Below are positions 53,113-62,361 of a stretch of DNA of 64,000 bases, piece after piece. Position numbers and translations under genes: made by a program. How positions within the stretch are numbered: position 1 is the first letter of the stretch; every line of letters begins with the position of its first letter. The notes beneath the pieces are model-generated. The model made no database searches. It worked only from the letters and a program-made list of their open reading frames with translations, and was not told the DNA's origin. The DNA is taken from assembly GCF_018381315.1 (NCBI RefSeq), contig NZ_JAGZSD010000011.1:37762-101761 (forward strand). Reading direction: 5' to 3'. The DNA is from Anaerostipes sp. (GTDB lineage Bacteria > Bacillota > Clostridia > Lachnospirales > Lachnospiraceae).

Positions 53113-53150
53113 TGCCTAAGGCACATAACCGCCTCCGGTATTCCGGAGGC
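53113..53150 (+). other. Two adjacent hairpins between leuB and ilvD
   Basis: GTGCCTAAGGCAC (53113-53125) and GCCTCCGGTATTCCGGAGGC (53131-53150). Neither has a T-run, so they are not terminators. They may protect or process the mRNA, or be inserted palindromes. Confidence 0.6.
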
Positions 53151-53177
53151 ATAGATGAATTTAGGAGGAAGAGCGAT

Positions 53178-54848
53178 ATGAGTAATACTTATACCAATGG
53201 AGAGAATTTTGCTCCGCAGAGATCGTTATTTAATGCATTAGGTTATACCAAAGAAGAGATGGAGAAACCTTTAGTGGGGATCGTCAGCTCGTATAATGAA
53301 ATTGTGCCGGGGCATATGAACCTGGATAAGATTGTGGAAGCAGTAAAAATGGGAGTTGCCATGGCAGGCGGAACCCCGGTTGTCTTTCCGGCTATCGCTG
53401 TCTGTGACGGAATTGCCATGGGACATATCGGAATGAAATATTCCCTTGTGACCCGTGACCTTATTGCAGACTCAACAGAAGCAATGGCGCTGGCACATCA
53501 ATTTGATGCATTGGTTATGGTGCCCAACTGTGATAAAAACGTTCCTGGACTTTTGATGGCTGCAGCGCGTGTTAATGTACCCACAGTGTTCGTCAGTGGC
53601 GGACCAATGCTCGCAGGACGTGTAAAAGGCCAGAAAACCAGTCTGTCCAGCATGTTTGAGGCGGTGGGCTCTTATGCTGCCGGTTCTATCACAAAAGATG
53701 AACTGGATGAATTTGAAAATAAGGCATGCCCGACCTGCGGTTCCTGTTCCGGAATGTATACTGCAAACTCTATGAACTGTCTGACGGAAGTACTCGGTAT
53801 GGGCCTGAAAGGAAACGGAACAATTCCTGCTGTATATTCAGAAAGGATCAAGCTTGCTAAACATGCCGGAATGAAGGTCATGGAACTGTACCATAAAAAT
53901 ATCCGTCCAAGAGACATTATGACAGAGAAAGCATTTTTAAATGCTTTGACAGTGGATATGGCGCTGGGATGCAGTACAAACAGTATGCTCCACCTGCCGG
54001 CAATCGCACATGAGGCTGGCGTAGAACTGAATTTAGAGCTGGCAAATGAAATCAGTGCCAAGACTCCGAACCTGTGCCACCTGGCACCGGCAGGCCATAC
54101 ATATATAGAAGACTTAAATGAAGCCGGCGGTGTATATGCGGTTATGAATGAATTAAATAAGAAAGAACTGTTATATACAGATTTGATTACAGCAACCGGA
54201 AAAACGGTGGCAGAAAATATTGAGGGATGTGTCAACAGGGATCCGGAGGTCATTCGTCCGGTAGAGAATCCATACAGCGAGACCGGGGGAATTGCAGTGC
54301 TGAAAGGAAACTTAGCACCGGATTCCGGAGTCGTTAAGCGTTCTGCAGTAGCTCCTGAGATGTTAAAGATGGAAGGGCCGGCCAGAGTTTTTGACTGTGA
54401 AGAGGATGCCATTGACGCCATCAAAGGCGGCGCCATCAAGGCCGGAGATGTGGTAGTCATCCGCTATGAAGGACCGAAGGGCGGACCGGGAATGAGAGAA
54501 ATGCTGAATCCGACTTCTGCCATCATGGGCATGGGTCTTGGCTCCAGTGTGGCTTTGATCACAGACGGCCGTTTCTCCGGAGCTTCCAGAGGAGCCTGCA
54601 TCGGACACGTATCGCCGGAGGCAGCTGTGGGCGGACCGATTGCTTTGGTGGAAGAGGGAGACCTTATTTCCATTGATATTAATGCCAATACACTGAATGT
54701 AAAAGTGTCTGAAGAAGAGATGCAGAAACGAAGAGAAAACTGGGAGCCGAGAAAACCAAAAATCACAACAGGTTATCTTGCCAGATATGCTTCTTTGGTT
54801 ACTTCAGGAAACCGCGGTGCTATCTTAGAAATCAACCAGGATAAATAG
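53178..54848 (+). CDS. ilvD: Dihydroxy-acid dehydratase
   Basis: Last common step of isoleucine and valine synthesis. 556 residues from ATG 53178 (TTAGGAGGAAGAGCGAT in front); the longer frame from 53112 has no ribosome site and runs through the hairpins. Iron-sulfur cysteines in VPNCDKNVPG and CPTCGSCSGMYTANSMNC. Marks GHVSPEAAVGGPIALVEEGD in part, and GRFSGASRGACIGH. Oxygen-sensitive cluster fits an anaerobe. Confidence 0.98.
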   Translation: MSNTYTNGENFAPQRSLFNALGYTKEEMEKPLVGIVSSYNEIVPGHMNLDKIVEAVKMGVAMAGGTPVVFPAIAVCDGIAMGHIGMKYSLVTRDLIADSTEAMALAHQFDALVMVPNCDKNVPGLLMAAARVNVPTVFVSGGPMLAGRVKGQKTSLSSMFEAVGSYAAGSITKDELDEFENKACPTCGSCSGMYTANSMNCLTEVLGMGLKGNGTIPAVYSERIKLAKHAGMKVMELYHKNIRPRDIMTEKAFLNALTVDMALGCSTNSMLHLPAIAHEAGVELNLELANEISAKTPNLCHLAPAGHTYIEDLNEAGGVYAVMNELNKKELLYTDLITATGKTVAENIEGCVNRDPEVIRPVENPYSETGGIAVLKGNLAPDSGVVKRSAVAPEMLKMEGPARVFDCEEDAIDAIKGGAIKAGDVVVIRYEGPKGGPGMREMLNPTSAIMGMGLGSSVALITDGRFSGASRGACIGHVSPEAAVGGPIALVEEGDLISIDINANTLNVKVSEEEMQKRRENWEPRKPKITTGYLARYASLVTSGNRGAILEINQDK

Positions 54849-54860
54849 AGAGGTAAGCTT

Positions 54861-56549
54861 ATGAAACAATTGACGGGATCACAGATTGTTTTAGAATGTT
54901 TGAAAGAGCAGGGGGTAGACACTGTCTTCGGTTACCCGGGCGGTGCCATCTTAAACATCTATGACGAATTATATAAACAGCAGGACTGTTTTACCCATAT
55001 TTTGACCGGGCATGAGCAGGGTGCTTCCCACGCAGCAGACGGATACGCAAGATCCACAGGAAAAGTCGGCGTGTGTTTTGCCACATCGGGTCCGGGGGCA
55101 ACAAATATCGTTACCGGTATTGCAACTGCATATATGGATTCTATTCCGATGGTTGCAATCACATGTAATGTAGGGGTCAGCCTTCTTGGAAAAGACAGTT
55201 TCCAGGAGGTGGATATCACTGGAATCACACTTCCAATTACAAAACATAATTTCATTGTTAAGGATGTGGAAGATCTTGCGGATACGATCCGGAGAGCTTT
55301 CCGTATTGCCCAGAGCGGGCGGAAAGGGCCGGTTCTCATTGATATTCCGAAGGATGTGACGGCGGCAGTTGCCAATTATAAAGAACAAAAGCCGAAAGAG
55401 ATCAAAAGGAAAATCGACAATATCCGGGAAATGGATATCAGGCGTGCCATCGAATTGATCGAGTCGGCAAAAAAACCGTTTATCCTTGTAGGAGGCGGAG
55501 CCGTCCTGTCAGATGCCTCGGAAGAGCTCAGAGAGTTTGTGGAGAAGGTCCATGCACCGGTTGCAGATACTTTGATGGGTAAAGGAGCGTTTGACGGAAC
55601 AGATGCTTTATATACCGGCATGCTTGGTATGCATGGAACAAAAACTTCCAACCTTGGAGTTTCAGCCTGTGACCTTCTGATTGCAATAGGAACCAGATTC
55701 AGTGACAGGGTGCTTGGAAATGCGGATGCTTTTGCACAGCATGCAAAGATCCTGCAGATTGATATTGATCCTGCAGAGATCAATAAAAATATTATGGCGC
55801 ATACTCATATCATCGGTGACATTAAAGCGGTGCTTACTATGGTGAACCGGAGACTGGGCCAGCAGAATCATAATACATGGGTTAAAAATGTCATGGTGGA
55901 TAAAGTGAATTATCCTCTGACTTATGATAAATCAAAGCTTTCCGGTCCTCAGATTGTGGAAGCCATTTATGAGAGAACAAAAGGGGATGCCATCATCGTA
56001 ACTGAAGTAGGACAGCATCAGATGTGGGCAGCTCAGTTCTATAAATATAAAAAACCAAGGACTTTCCTGACATCGGGAGGCCTTGGGACTATGGGGTATG
56101 GTCTGGGCGCCAGCATTGGAGCCAAAGTGGGCAATCCTGACAAGACTGTTATTAACATTGCAGGAGACGGATGTTTCCGGATGAATTTAAATGAACTTGC
56201 AACAGCGACCAGATACAATATTCCGGTTATTGAAGTCATTATTAACAACAGTGTGCTGGGGATGGTACGCCAGTGGCAGAACCTGTTTTACTCTGAGCAT
56301 TATTCCTACACAACCTTTGAGGATCCGGTGGATTTTGTAAAGGTAGCAGAAGGGATGGGAGCCCTGGCTAAGAAAGTCACAACCCTGGAGGAATTTGAAT
56401 TTGCGTTCGAGGAAGCCCTGGAAGCCGGAAGACCGGTAGTCTTGGACTGCCATGTGGACCTGGATGACAAGGTTTGGCCGATGGTGAATCCCGGAGCCGC
56501 AATTCAGGAGGCGTACACAAAAGAAGACTTGGAAAAAACAACAAAGTAA
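54861..56549 (+). CDS. ilvB: Acetolactate synthase, large (catalytic) subunit
   Basis: Thiamine-diphosphate enzyme making acetolactate or acetohydroxybutyrate. 562 residues. Marks: GYPGGAILNIYDEL with the catalytic Glu in GHEQGASHAADGYAR, SFQEVDITGI (FAD/allosteric region of the anabolic type), and the ThDP site GDGCFRMNLNELATATR. GAGAGGTAAGCTT precedes the ATG. The regulatory subunit gene ilvN and ilvC are not next to it, unlike most ilv operons. Confidence 0.97.
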   Translation: MKQLTGSQIVLECLKEQGVDTVFGYPGGAILNIYDELYKQQDCFTHILTGHEQGASHAADGYARSTGKVGVCFATSGPGATNIVTGIATAYMDSIPMVAITCNVGVSLLGKDSFQEVDITGITLPITKHNFIVKDVEDLADTIRRAFRIAQSGRKGPVLIDIPKDVTAAVANYKEQKPKEIKRKIDNIREMDIRRAIELIESAKKPFILVGGGAVLSDASEELREFVEKVHAPVADTLMGKGAFDGTDALYTGMLGMHGTKTSNLGVSACDLLIAIGTRFSDRVLGNADAFAQHAKILQIDIDPAEINKNIMAHTHIIGDIKAVLTMVNRRLGQQNHNTWVKNVMVDKVNYPLTYDKSKLSGPQIVEAIYERTKGDAIIVTEVGQHQMWAAQFYKYKKPRTFLTSGGLGTMGYGLGASIGAKVGNPDKTVINIAGDGCFRMNLNELATATRYNIPVIEVIINNSVLGMVRQWQNLFYSEHYSYTTFEDPVDFVKVAEGMGALAKKVTTLEEFEFAFEEALEAGRPVVLDCHVDLDDKVWPMVNPGAAIQEAYTKEDLEKTTK

Positions 56550-56561
56550 ATTTGGAGGATT

Positions 56562-57650
56562 ATGAAAATGGCAAGAGTTTATAACTTTTCAGCAGGTCCG
56601 GCAGTGCTGCCGGAAGAGGTATTAAAGGAAGCAGCAGAGGAGATGCTGGACTATAAAGGCTGCGGCATGTCTGTTATGGAGATGAGCCACAGATCAAAGA
56701 TGTTTTCTGAGATTATTGAGACTGCCGAGGCAGATCTCAGGGAATTGATGAATATTCCGGACAACTACAAAGTATTATTTTTACAGGGAGGGGCATCTTC
56801 CCAGTTTTCTGCAATTCCGATGAACCTGATGAAGAACAGAGAAGCAGACTTTATCATTACCGGACAGTGGGCAAAGAAAGCTTATCAGGAAGCCAGCCGT
56901 TATGGAAAAGCAAACATTATTGCATCATCTGAAGATAAGACTTATACATATATTCCGGATTGTTCTGACCTGAATATTTCTGAAAATGCAGATTATGTTT
57001 ATATCTGCTATAATAACACGATTTACGGAACCAAATATCAGCAGGTACCGGACACAAAAGGAAAGATCTTAGTGGCTGATATGTCCTCCTGTATTTTGTC
57101 TGAGCCAGTCAACGTAGAAGATTTCGGCGTGATTTACTTTGGTGTTCAAAAGAACGTAGGACCGGCAGGGGTTGTAGTTGCTGTGATCCGCGAGGATCTG
57201 ATTACAGATGATGTAATGCCGGAAACTCCGACCATGTTAAAATGGAAGACTCAGGCAGATGCCAAGTCTTTATATAATACACCTCCATGCTATGGAATTT
57301 ATATCTGCGGAAAAGTATTCCAGTGGCTGAAAAAACAGGGCGGACTTGAGGCAATGAAAAAGCATAACGAAGAAAAGGCCAAAATTCTGTACGATTTCCT
57401 GGATCAGAGTGAAATGTTTAAGGGAACTGTTGTAAAAGAAGACCGGTCTCTTATGAATGTACCGTTTGTCACAGGCGATGATGAGATGGATGCCAAGTTT
57501 GTCAAAGAGGCAAAGGAAGCCGGCTTTGAGAACTTAAAGGGACACCGTACAGTCGGCGGAATGAGAGCAAGTATTTACAATGCAATGCCGACAGAGGGCG
57601 TAGAGAAGTTAGTTGAGTTCATGAAAAAATTTGAAGAAGAAAACAAATAA
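56562..57650 (+). CDS. serC: Phosphoserine aminotransferase
   Basis: Second step of serine synthesis. 362 residues, PLP-dependent fold type I. Marks: NFSAGPAVLPEEVLKEA, EMSHRSKMF, FLQGGASSQF, and the PLP lysine in FGVQKNVGPAGV. Starts at ATG 56562 after GGAGGATT; ATG 56568 (MARVYNFSAGPA) is an equally good start two codons later. The TGA/TAA to serA gap is 12 bases. Confidence 0.97.
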   Translation: MKMARVYNFSAGPAVLPEEVLKEAAEEMLDYKGCGMSVMEMSHRSKMFSEIIETAEADLRELMNIPDNYKVLFLQGGASSQFSAIPMNLMKNREADFIITGQWAKKAYQEASRYGKANIIASSEDKTYTYIPDCSDLNISENADYVYICYNNTIYGTKYQQVPDTKGKILVADMSSCILSEPVNVEDFGVIYFGVQKNVGPAGVVVAVIREDLITDDVMPETPTMLKWKTQADAKSLYNTPPCYGIYICGKVFQWLKKQGGLEAMKKHNEEKAKILYDFLDQSEMFKGTVVKEDRSLMNVPFVTGDDEMDAKFVKEAKEAGFENLKGHRTVGGMRASIYNAMPTEGVEKLVEFMKKFEEENK

Positions 57651-57662
57651 GGAGTGTAGAGA

Positions 57663-58823
57663 ATGTATACAGTAAAATGTTTAAATCCTATTTCAAACCA
57701 AGGTTTGGATTTATTTACAAGTGAATTTGAAGTGATCGACGATTTAAATGCTGCAGATGCAGTTTTAGTGCGGAGCGCATCTATGCATGATTTGGAAGTG
57801 CCGGATTCTATGATCGCCGTAGCGCGTGCAGGTGCAGGTGTCAACAATATCCCTCTGAATGACTATGCGGAGAAAGGGATCACTGTATTCAATACACCAG
57901 GAGCCAATGCCAACGGTGTAAAGGAATTAGTTGTTGCAGGACTTCTCCTGGCATCCAGAGATATTATCAGCGGAGTAAACTGGGTTAAAGAAAATGCAAA
58001 AGAACCTGATCTGGCAAAGCTTATTGAAAAGAAGAAAAAAGAGTTTGCCGGTAATGAATTAAAAGGAAAAAGCATCGGCGTAATCGGACTTGGAGCTATC
58101 GGTGTTCTGGTGGCAAACATCTGCAACCGTCTTGGAATGAACGTTTATGGTTATGATCCGTATGTTTCTGTGCGTTCTGCATGGAGTTTGTCCAGAATGG
58201 TAAATCACAGCAGCTCCCTGGATGAGATCTATGAAAAATGTGATTTCCTGACCATTCATGTTCCATATATGGAAAGCACAAAAGGAATGATCGGAAAAGA
58301 AGCTGTCCAGAAGATGAAAGACGGAGCTACCATCTTAAACTTTGCCAGAGGTGAGCTGGTTGACGATCAGGCAGTGCTGGACGGACTTGCATCAAAGAAG
58401 CTGAAACATTATGTGACAGACTTCCCGAATCCTGCTGTGGCAGCGGCAGACGGCGTGATCACAATTCCTCACCTTGGAGCATCTACAGAGGAGTCAGAGG
58501 AAAACTGTGCAGAGATGGCTGTTGATCAGCTGATGAATTACTTGGAAAAAGGAAACATTGTTAATTCTGTAAACTACCCGAACTGTGATTTGGGAGATCT
58601 TGAGGCAGAGTGCAGGATTACAGTACATCACAAGAATCTTCCGAATATGATCGGACAGCTTACTTCCGCTTTGGCAGAAGAAGGATACAATATTGAAAAT
58701 ATGCTGAATAAATCAAAAGGAGACTATGCTTATTCTATCTTTGATGTGGCTAAGCGTCCTTCTGAAGCAGTCTTTTCAAAAATGAAGCAGATCGATGGAG
58801 TTATCCGTTTAAGAGTATTATAG
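57663..58823 (+). CDS. serA: D-3-phosphoglycerate dehydrogenase with ACT domain
   Basis: First step of serine synthesis. 386 residues: substrate and NAD domains (GLGAIGVLVANICNRLG dinucleotide site, ARGELVD, HLGASTEESEENCA with the catalytic His) and a C-terminal ACT domain (RITVHHKNLPNMIGQLTSAL in part) that usually binds serine for feedback. Shorter than the 525-residue form because it lacks the intervening ASB domain. GGAGTGTAGAGA precedes the ATG. Order serC-serA is inverted relative to the pathway. Confidence 0.97.
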   Translation: MYTVKCLNPISNQGLDLFTSEFEVIDDLNAADAVLVRSASMHDLEVPDSMIAVARAGAGVNNIPLNDYAEKGITVFNTPGANANGVKELVVAGLLLASRDIISGVNWVKENAKEPDLAKLIEKKKKEFAGNELKGKSIGVIGLGAIGVLVANICNRLGMNVYGYDPYVSVRSAWSLSRMVNHSSSLDEIYEKCDFLTIHVPYMESTKGMIGKEAVQKMKDGATILNFARGELVDDQAVLDGLASKKLKHYVTDFPNPAVAAADGVITIPHLGASTEESEENCAEMAVDQLMNYLEKGNIVNSVNYPNCDLGDLEAECRITVHHKNLPNMIGQLTSALAEEGYNIENMLNKSKGDYAYSIFDVAKRPSEAVFSKMKQIDGVIRLRVL

Positions 58824-58834
58824 AGGTGATAGAT

Positions 58835-59920
58835 ATGAGTGAAAAATTAAGAGTCGGAATTCTTGGTGCTACCGGAATGGTAGGACAGAGATTTATTTCT
58901 CTGTTGGAGAACCATCCCTGGTTTGAAGTGACAACATTGGCTGCCAGCCCAAGATCAGCAGGAAAGTCATATGAGGAGGCAGTAGGGGGACGCTGGAAGA
59001 TGGACACTCCTATGCCGGAAGCAGTGAAAAATATTACAGTGAAAAATGTAAACGAAGTAGAAGAAGTAGCCGGGGAAGTGGACTTTGTTTTCAGCGCTGT
59101 GGATATGTCAAAAGAAGAGATCAAAAAGATTGAAGAAGACTATGCCAAAACAGAAACTCCGGTAGTTTCCAACAACAGTGCACACCGCTGGACTCCGGAT
59201 GTACCGATGGTTGTGCCGGAGATCAATCCGGAACATTTTGACGTGATTGAAAGCCAGAAAAAACGTCTTGGAACTTCAAAAGGGTTTGTTGCTGTAAAGC
59301 CGAACTGTTCCATTCAAAGCTATGCTCCAGTGCTGACTGCATGGAAGGAATTCGAGCCTTATGAAGTTGTTGCAACGACATATCAGGCGATTTCAGGGGC
59401 AGGAAAGACATTTAAAGACTGGCCTGAGATGGCAGGAAATATCATACCGTTTATCGGCGGAGAGGAAGAAAAAAGTGAGCAGGAACCGCTTCGTCTGTGG
59501 GGACATATTGAAAACGGAGAGATTGTAAAAGCTGACTCTCCTGTTATCACAACCCAGTGTATCCGTGTGCCGGTCTTGAACGGCCATACGGCAGCTGTAT
59601 TTGTAAAGTTTAAAAAGAATCCAACCAAGGAACAGCTCATCGAAAAGCTTGTGAATTTCAGCGGCCTTCCTCAGGAATTGGATCTGCCAAGCGCACCAAA
59701 ACAGATGATCCAGTACCTGGAGGATGACAACCGCCCTCAGGTAAGCATGGATGTGGACTATGAGAACGGCATGGGCGTATCCATCGGACGTCTCAGAGAA
59801 GATACAGTCTATGACTATAAGTTTGTTGGACTGTCTCACAATACTGTCCGGGGGGCAGCCGGAGGAGCTGTGCTTTGTGCAGAGACATTGAAAGCGCAGG
59901 GATTTATTACAAAAAAATAA
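58835..59920 (+). CDS. asd: Aspartate-semialdehyde dehydrogenase, archaeal/fungal-type branch
   Basis: Makes aspartate semialdehyde for threonine, methionine, isoleucine and lysine. 361 residues from ATG 58835 (GAGGTGATAGAT before it). GATGMVGQRF is the NADP site, VKPNCSIQ holds the active-site Cys and GAAGGAVLCAE ends the protein. The sequence pattern (RWTPDVPMVVPEINPEH, SGAGKTFKDWPEM) resembles the branch best known from archaea and fungi rather than the E. coli type; the branch is my reading and would need a tree. Last gene before a terminator. Confidence 0.95.
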   Translation: MSEKLRVGILGATGMVGQRFISLLENHPWFEVTTLAASPRSAGKSYEEAVGGRWKMDTPMPEAVKNITVKNVNEVEEVAGEVDFVFSAVDMSKEEIKKIEEDYAKTETPVVSNNSAHRWTPDVPMVVPEINPEHFDVIESQKKRLGTSKGFVAVKPNCSIQSYAPVLTAWKEFEPYEVVATTYQAISGAGKTFKDWPEMAGNIIPFIGGEEEKSEQEPLRLWGHIENGEIVKADSPVITTQCIRVPVLNGHTAAVFVKFKKNPTKEQLIEKLVNFSGLPQELDLPSAPKQMIQYLEDDNRPQVSMDVDYENGMGVSIGRLREDTVYDYKFVGLSHNTVRGAAGGAVLCAETLKAQGFITKK

Positions 59921-59936
59921 AATCAAAATATTTGAG

Positions 59937-59977
59937 GTACCAGCCAATAGCTTGTCTAATGGCTGGTATTTGTTTTT
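59937..59977 (+). terminator. Terminator of the amino-acid operon
   Basis: TACCAGCCAAT pairs with ATGGCTGGTA, followed by TTTGTTTTTG. Confidence 0.9.
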
Positions 59978-60068
59978 GCACAGAGAAATTATTTGCCTGC
60001 AGATGTTTAATGCTTTGTTTTTTCTATATTTTACCTGTACGAAAATGTTACAAATGTTACAAAAACAA

Positions 60069-60097
60069 TTGTATTTGTTCATAAGTTATATTATAAT
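60069..60097 (+). promoter_or_regulatory. Promoter of the CHAP-like/Big_2 gene
   Basis: TTGTAT (60069-60074), 17-base spacer, TATAAT (60092-60097). The upstream bases hold ATGTTACAAATGTTACAAA, a short direct repeat that may be a regulator site. Confidence 0.75.
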
Positions 60098-60145
60098 GAA
60101 ATTGTTTAAATGTAAAAACATTTTGCGGGGACAAGGGAGAGACAG

Positions 60146-61201
60146 ATGAATAAGAAAAGGATAAGATTGGGGATTCTTGGCCTGGTACTTGGCTTGGCAG
60201 TTATTTTTCCGGCTGGAGGAAAGATAAAAGCAGCGATGAAAGTCGTAGAAGTAAAAAAGGCAGGACAGGTGGTTGACAGTTTTCAGGGAGTAGATGCCGT
60301 GTATCGTCCGGGAGGTTGGGACGGAAATGACAAAACTTATTCCTGTGCAGCTTTAGTTAAAAAGTTTTATCAAGCAAGGTATGGGTTTACACCATATAAT
60401 CTTTTCGCTGGTGCCACCCCTCAGGAGTACGATAAAGGCGGTACATTTAAAAAGGTATCTTCACCTAAAGTAGGAGATATTGCATCAAAAAGTACCCACT
60501 GGGCAATCGTTCAAAATGTTTCGGGAAATAATATTACGCTGTTGGAACAGAACTGGAAATGGCAGGAAGGCGGTAAAACTTATGCCAAAGCAGACAGGGT
60601 TGTATCAAAGAGTGAAATGACATATTTCCGTTATTATGACAAGAACGGCAGGGAAATTTCTATAAACGGCAGCAGTTCAGGCAGTTCAGCAGTATCTTCG
60701 GCTGCTAAGCCAAGAACATTGACAATCAATAAGACAAGCCTTAATGTAAAAACCAGAGCAACTGCAAGACTTACAGCATTGATCGGCAACAAAAGAAGCG
60801 GTGATACCGTAACATTTTCTTCATCTAATAAAAAAATCGCCACTGTTTCATCCCAAGGGGTGGTCACCGGAGTTAAAACGGGGACTTGCTATGTGACAGC
60901 CTCAGTTAAGGGGACGAATCTTTCCAAAAAGTGCAAAGTTACAGTATCTCTGGGTGCCAGGAGCATTAAGCTTAATGCCAGCAGGCTGACGCTGATAAAG
61001 ATAAAAAAATATTCTTTAAAAGGAGTTATCTATAATAAGAGATCTAACGACAAGTTAAAATACAAAACAAGCAACAAAAAGATAGCAACCGTTTCTTCCA
61101 AGGGAGTTGTAAAGAAAAAGAAGAAAAAAGGGACGGCAACAATTACAGCATGGATTCCGGGTACATCTGCGAAGAAAACATGCAGGGTTACCGTAAAATA
61201 G
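60146..61201 (+). CDS. Secreted CHAP-like domain protein with two Big_2 domains
   Basis: 351 residues. Signal peptide at 1-30. Residues about 35-170 have a Cys-His layout like CHAP or NlpC folds (DKTYSCAALVKKFYQ, STHWAIVQN, LEQNW), so a peptidoglycan amidase or endopeptidase is likely but the match is loose. A Ser-rich linker leads to two bacterial Ig-like (Big_2) domains (about 190-270 and 275-350), each with the pattern SSNKKIATVSSQGVVTGVK or its close variant. AAGGGAGAGACAG precedes the ATG. The basic Big_2 repeats resemble the tail of the S8 protease gene at 8057 and suggest wall attachment. Confidence 0.85.
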   Translation: MNKKRIRLGILGLVLGLAVIFPAGGKIKAAMKVVEVKKAGQVVDSFQGVDAVYRPGGWDGNDKTYSCAALVKKFYQARYGFTPYNLFAGATPQEYDKGGTFKKVSSPKVGDIASKSTHWAIVQNVSGNNITLLEQNWKWQEGGKTYAKADRVVSKSEMTYFRYYDKNGREISINGSSSGSSAVSSAAKPRTLTINKTSLNVKTRATARLTALIGNKRSGDTVTFSSSNKKIATVSSQGVVTGVKTGTCYVTASVKGTNLSKKCKVTVSLGARSIKLNASRLTLIKIKKYSLKGVIYNKRSNDKLKYKTSNKKIATVSSKGVVKKKKKKGTATITAWIPGTSAKKTCRVTVK

Positions 61202-61208
61202 AGTACAT

Positions 61209-61242
61209 AGGGAAACACGCAGTGCGTGTTTCTTCTGTTATT
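61209..61242 (+). terminator. Terminator after the CHAP-like gene
   Basis: GGAAACACGC pairs with GCGTGTTTC, then TTCTGTTATT. The stem is good and the T-run is interrupted. Confidence 0.65.
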
Positions 61243-61352
61243 ACACAGAAACTATTTTTGAATCACCTAAGTAATAAAAAAGCCCCGGCAGGGTGTGACC
61301 AGATACATAAGAACAGAAAAAACACTTATAAATTGCAGGAGAAAAACATAAG

Positions 61353-62198
61353 ATGATAGCATCAAACGTGAATTGGAATGTGATATTGAATCATTATACA
61401 GATCAAATTTTAGATTTTGCACTGAATATTTTGGTGGCCCTGATTATTATCGGCATTGGGTTTAAACTGAGTAAATGGCTGGTATCTCTGTTTCGGAAAG
61501 GGATGGAGAAAAGGGGTGTTGACTTTGGAGTCATTACATTCAGTTGTTCCTTCTTAAAGATTGCACTGCGCTGTATCGTAATTTTTATGGCCGTGGAACG
61601 CCTGGGAGTAAAGGGAACCTCTATTGTAGCACTCTTTGGATCAGCCGGTGTTGCCGTAGGTCTGGCACTGCAGGGAAGCCTTTCGAATATTGCGGGAGGA
61701 GTTCTTCTGCTGATTTTAAAGCCGTTTCAGGTGGGAGACTATATTGTTGTAGACGGAACCGGCTGCGAGGGAGAAGTGGCAGCCATGGACATTTTTTATA
61801 CGAAGCTGAAAACCGTGGACAACAGGGTGATCGTCATTCCCAACGGAACGCTGAGCAACAGTAATCTGATCAATAATACAAAACAGGACAGCCGTCTGAT
61901 TGATTTAAAAATCGGTATCGCTTATGACAGTGATATCCAGAAAGTAAAACAGACCATGCTGGATGTGGCAAAGAAAGAACATATGACTCAGGATGAAAAT
62001 ATCCAGGTGTTTGTCAGTGATCTGGCTGACAGTTCCGTTATAATGGGACTCAGGGCCTGGGTATCAACAGAGGTATATGTATCAACCAAATGGTCTTTGC
62101 TGGAACATATCAAGGATGCATTTGACCGTGAGGGTATAGAAATACCATACAATAAGCTGGATGTCAACGTTACGGAAGTGAAAGGATCAGAGCAGTAA
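61353..62198 (+). CDS. mscS: Small-conductance mechanosensitive channel, MscS family
   Basis: 281 residues. Three N-terminal membrane segments (about 20-45, 60-85, 90-120); the third is the pore helix with the Gly/Ala-rich packing pattern (FGSAGVAVGLALQGSLSNIAGG). The beta domain LILKPFQVGDYI, VVDGTGCEGEV and IPNGTLSNSNLIN follows, and a C-terminal alpha/beta domain ends it. Protects against sudden osmotic down-shock. CAGGAGAAAAACATAAG precedes the ATG. Confidence 0.96.
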   Translation: MIASNVNWNVILNHYTDQILDFALNILVALIIIGIGFKLSKWLVSLFRKGMEKRGVDFGVITFSCSFLKIALRCIVIFMAVERLGVKGTSIVALFGSAGVAVGLALQGSLSNIAGGVLLLILKPFQVGDYIVVDGTGCEGEVAAMDIFYTKLKTVDNRVIVIPNGTLSNSNLINNTKQDSRLIDLKIGIAYDSDIQKVKQTMLDVAKKEHMTQDENIQVFVSDLADSSVIMGLRAWVSTEVYVSTKWSLLEHIKDAFDREGIEIPYNKLDVNVTEVKGSEQ

Positions 62199-62249
62199 AT
62201 ATACAAAAGTGTAGCATTTGGCAAAGTAGGACGGGTTTTGTTGAAAAAA

Positions 62250-62273
62250 GAAGGTTGCAAATTGGCAACCTTT
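62250..62273 (+). terminator. Probable terminator of mscS
   Basis: AAGGTTGC pairs with GCAACCTT, with TTTGAGCTTTTA after it. The tail is imperfect. Confidence 0.45.
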
Positions 62274-62297
62274 GAGCTTTTATATACAAAGTTATAG

Positions 62298-62303
62298 TAT
62301 AAT
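62298..62303 (+). promoter_or_regulatory. -10 element of the GLUG surface protein gene
   Basis: TATAAT about 115 bases before the ATG at 62418. The nearest -35-like TTGAGC (62272-62277) is too far at 20 bases. Confidence 0.45.
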
Positions 62304-62310
62304 AAAGACA

Positions 62311-62361
62311 GGGGATGAGAGACCCCGAAAACAGGAAGCTGATATGGCTTTCTGTTTTTTC
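62311..62361 (+). terminator. Two-hairpin leader with intrinsic terminator in front of the GLUG gene
   Basis: Directly at the expected transcript start are GGGGATGAGAGACCCC (62311-62326) and then AAAACAGGAAGC pairing with GGCTTTCTGTTTT, ending in a T-run at 62361. It lies between the promoter and the gene, so most transcripts would stop here unless something prevents it. It could be an attenuator or a short RNA gene. Confidence 0.7.

Noticed and set aside
62311..62361. Cyclic di-GMP riboswitch before the GLUG protein
   Set aside because: The leader is too short and lacks the conserved GEMM bases.
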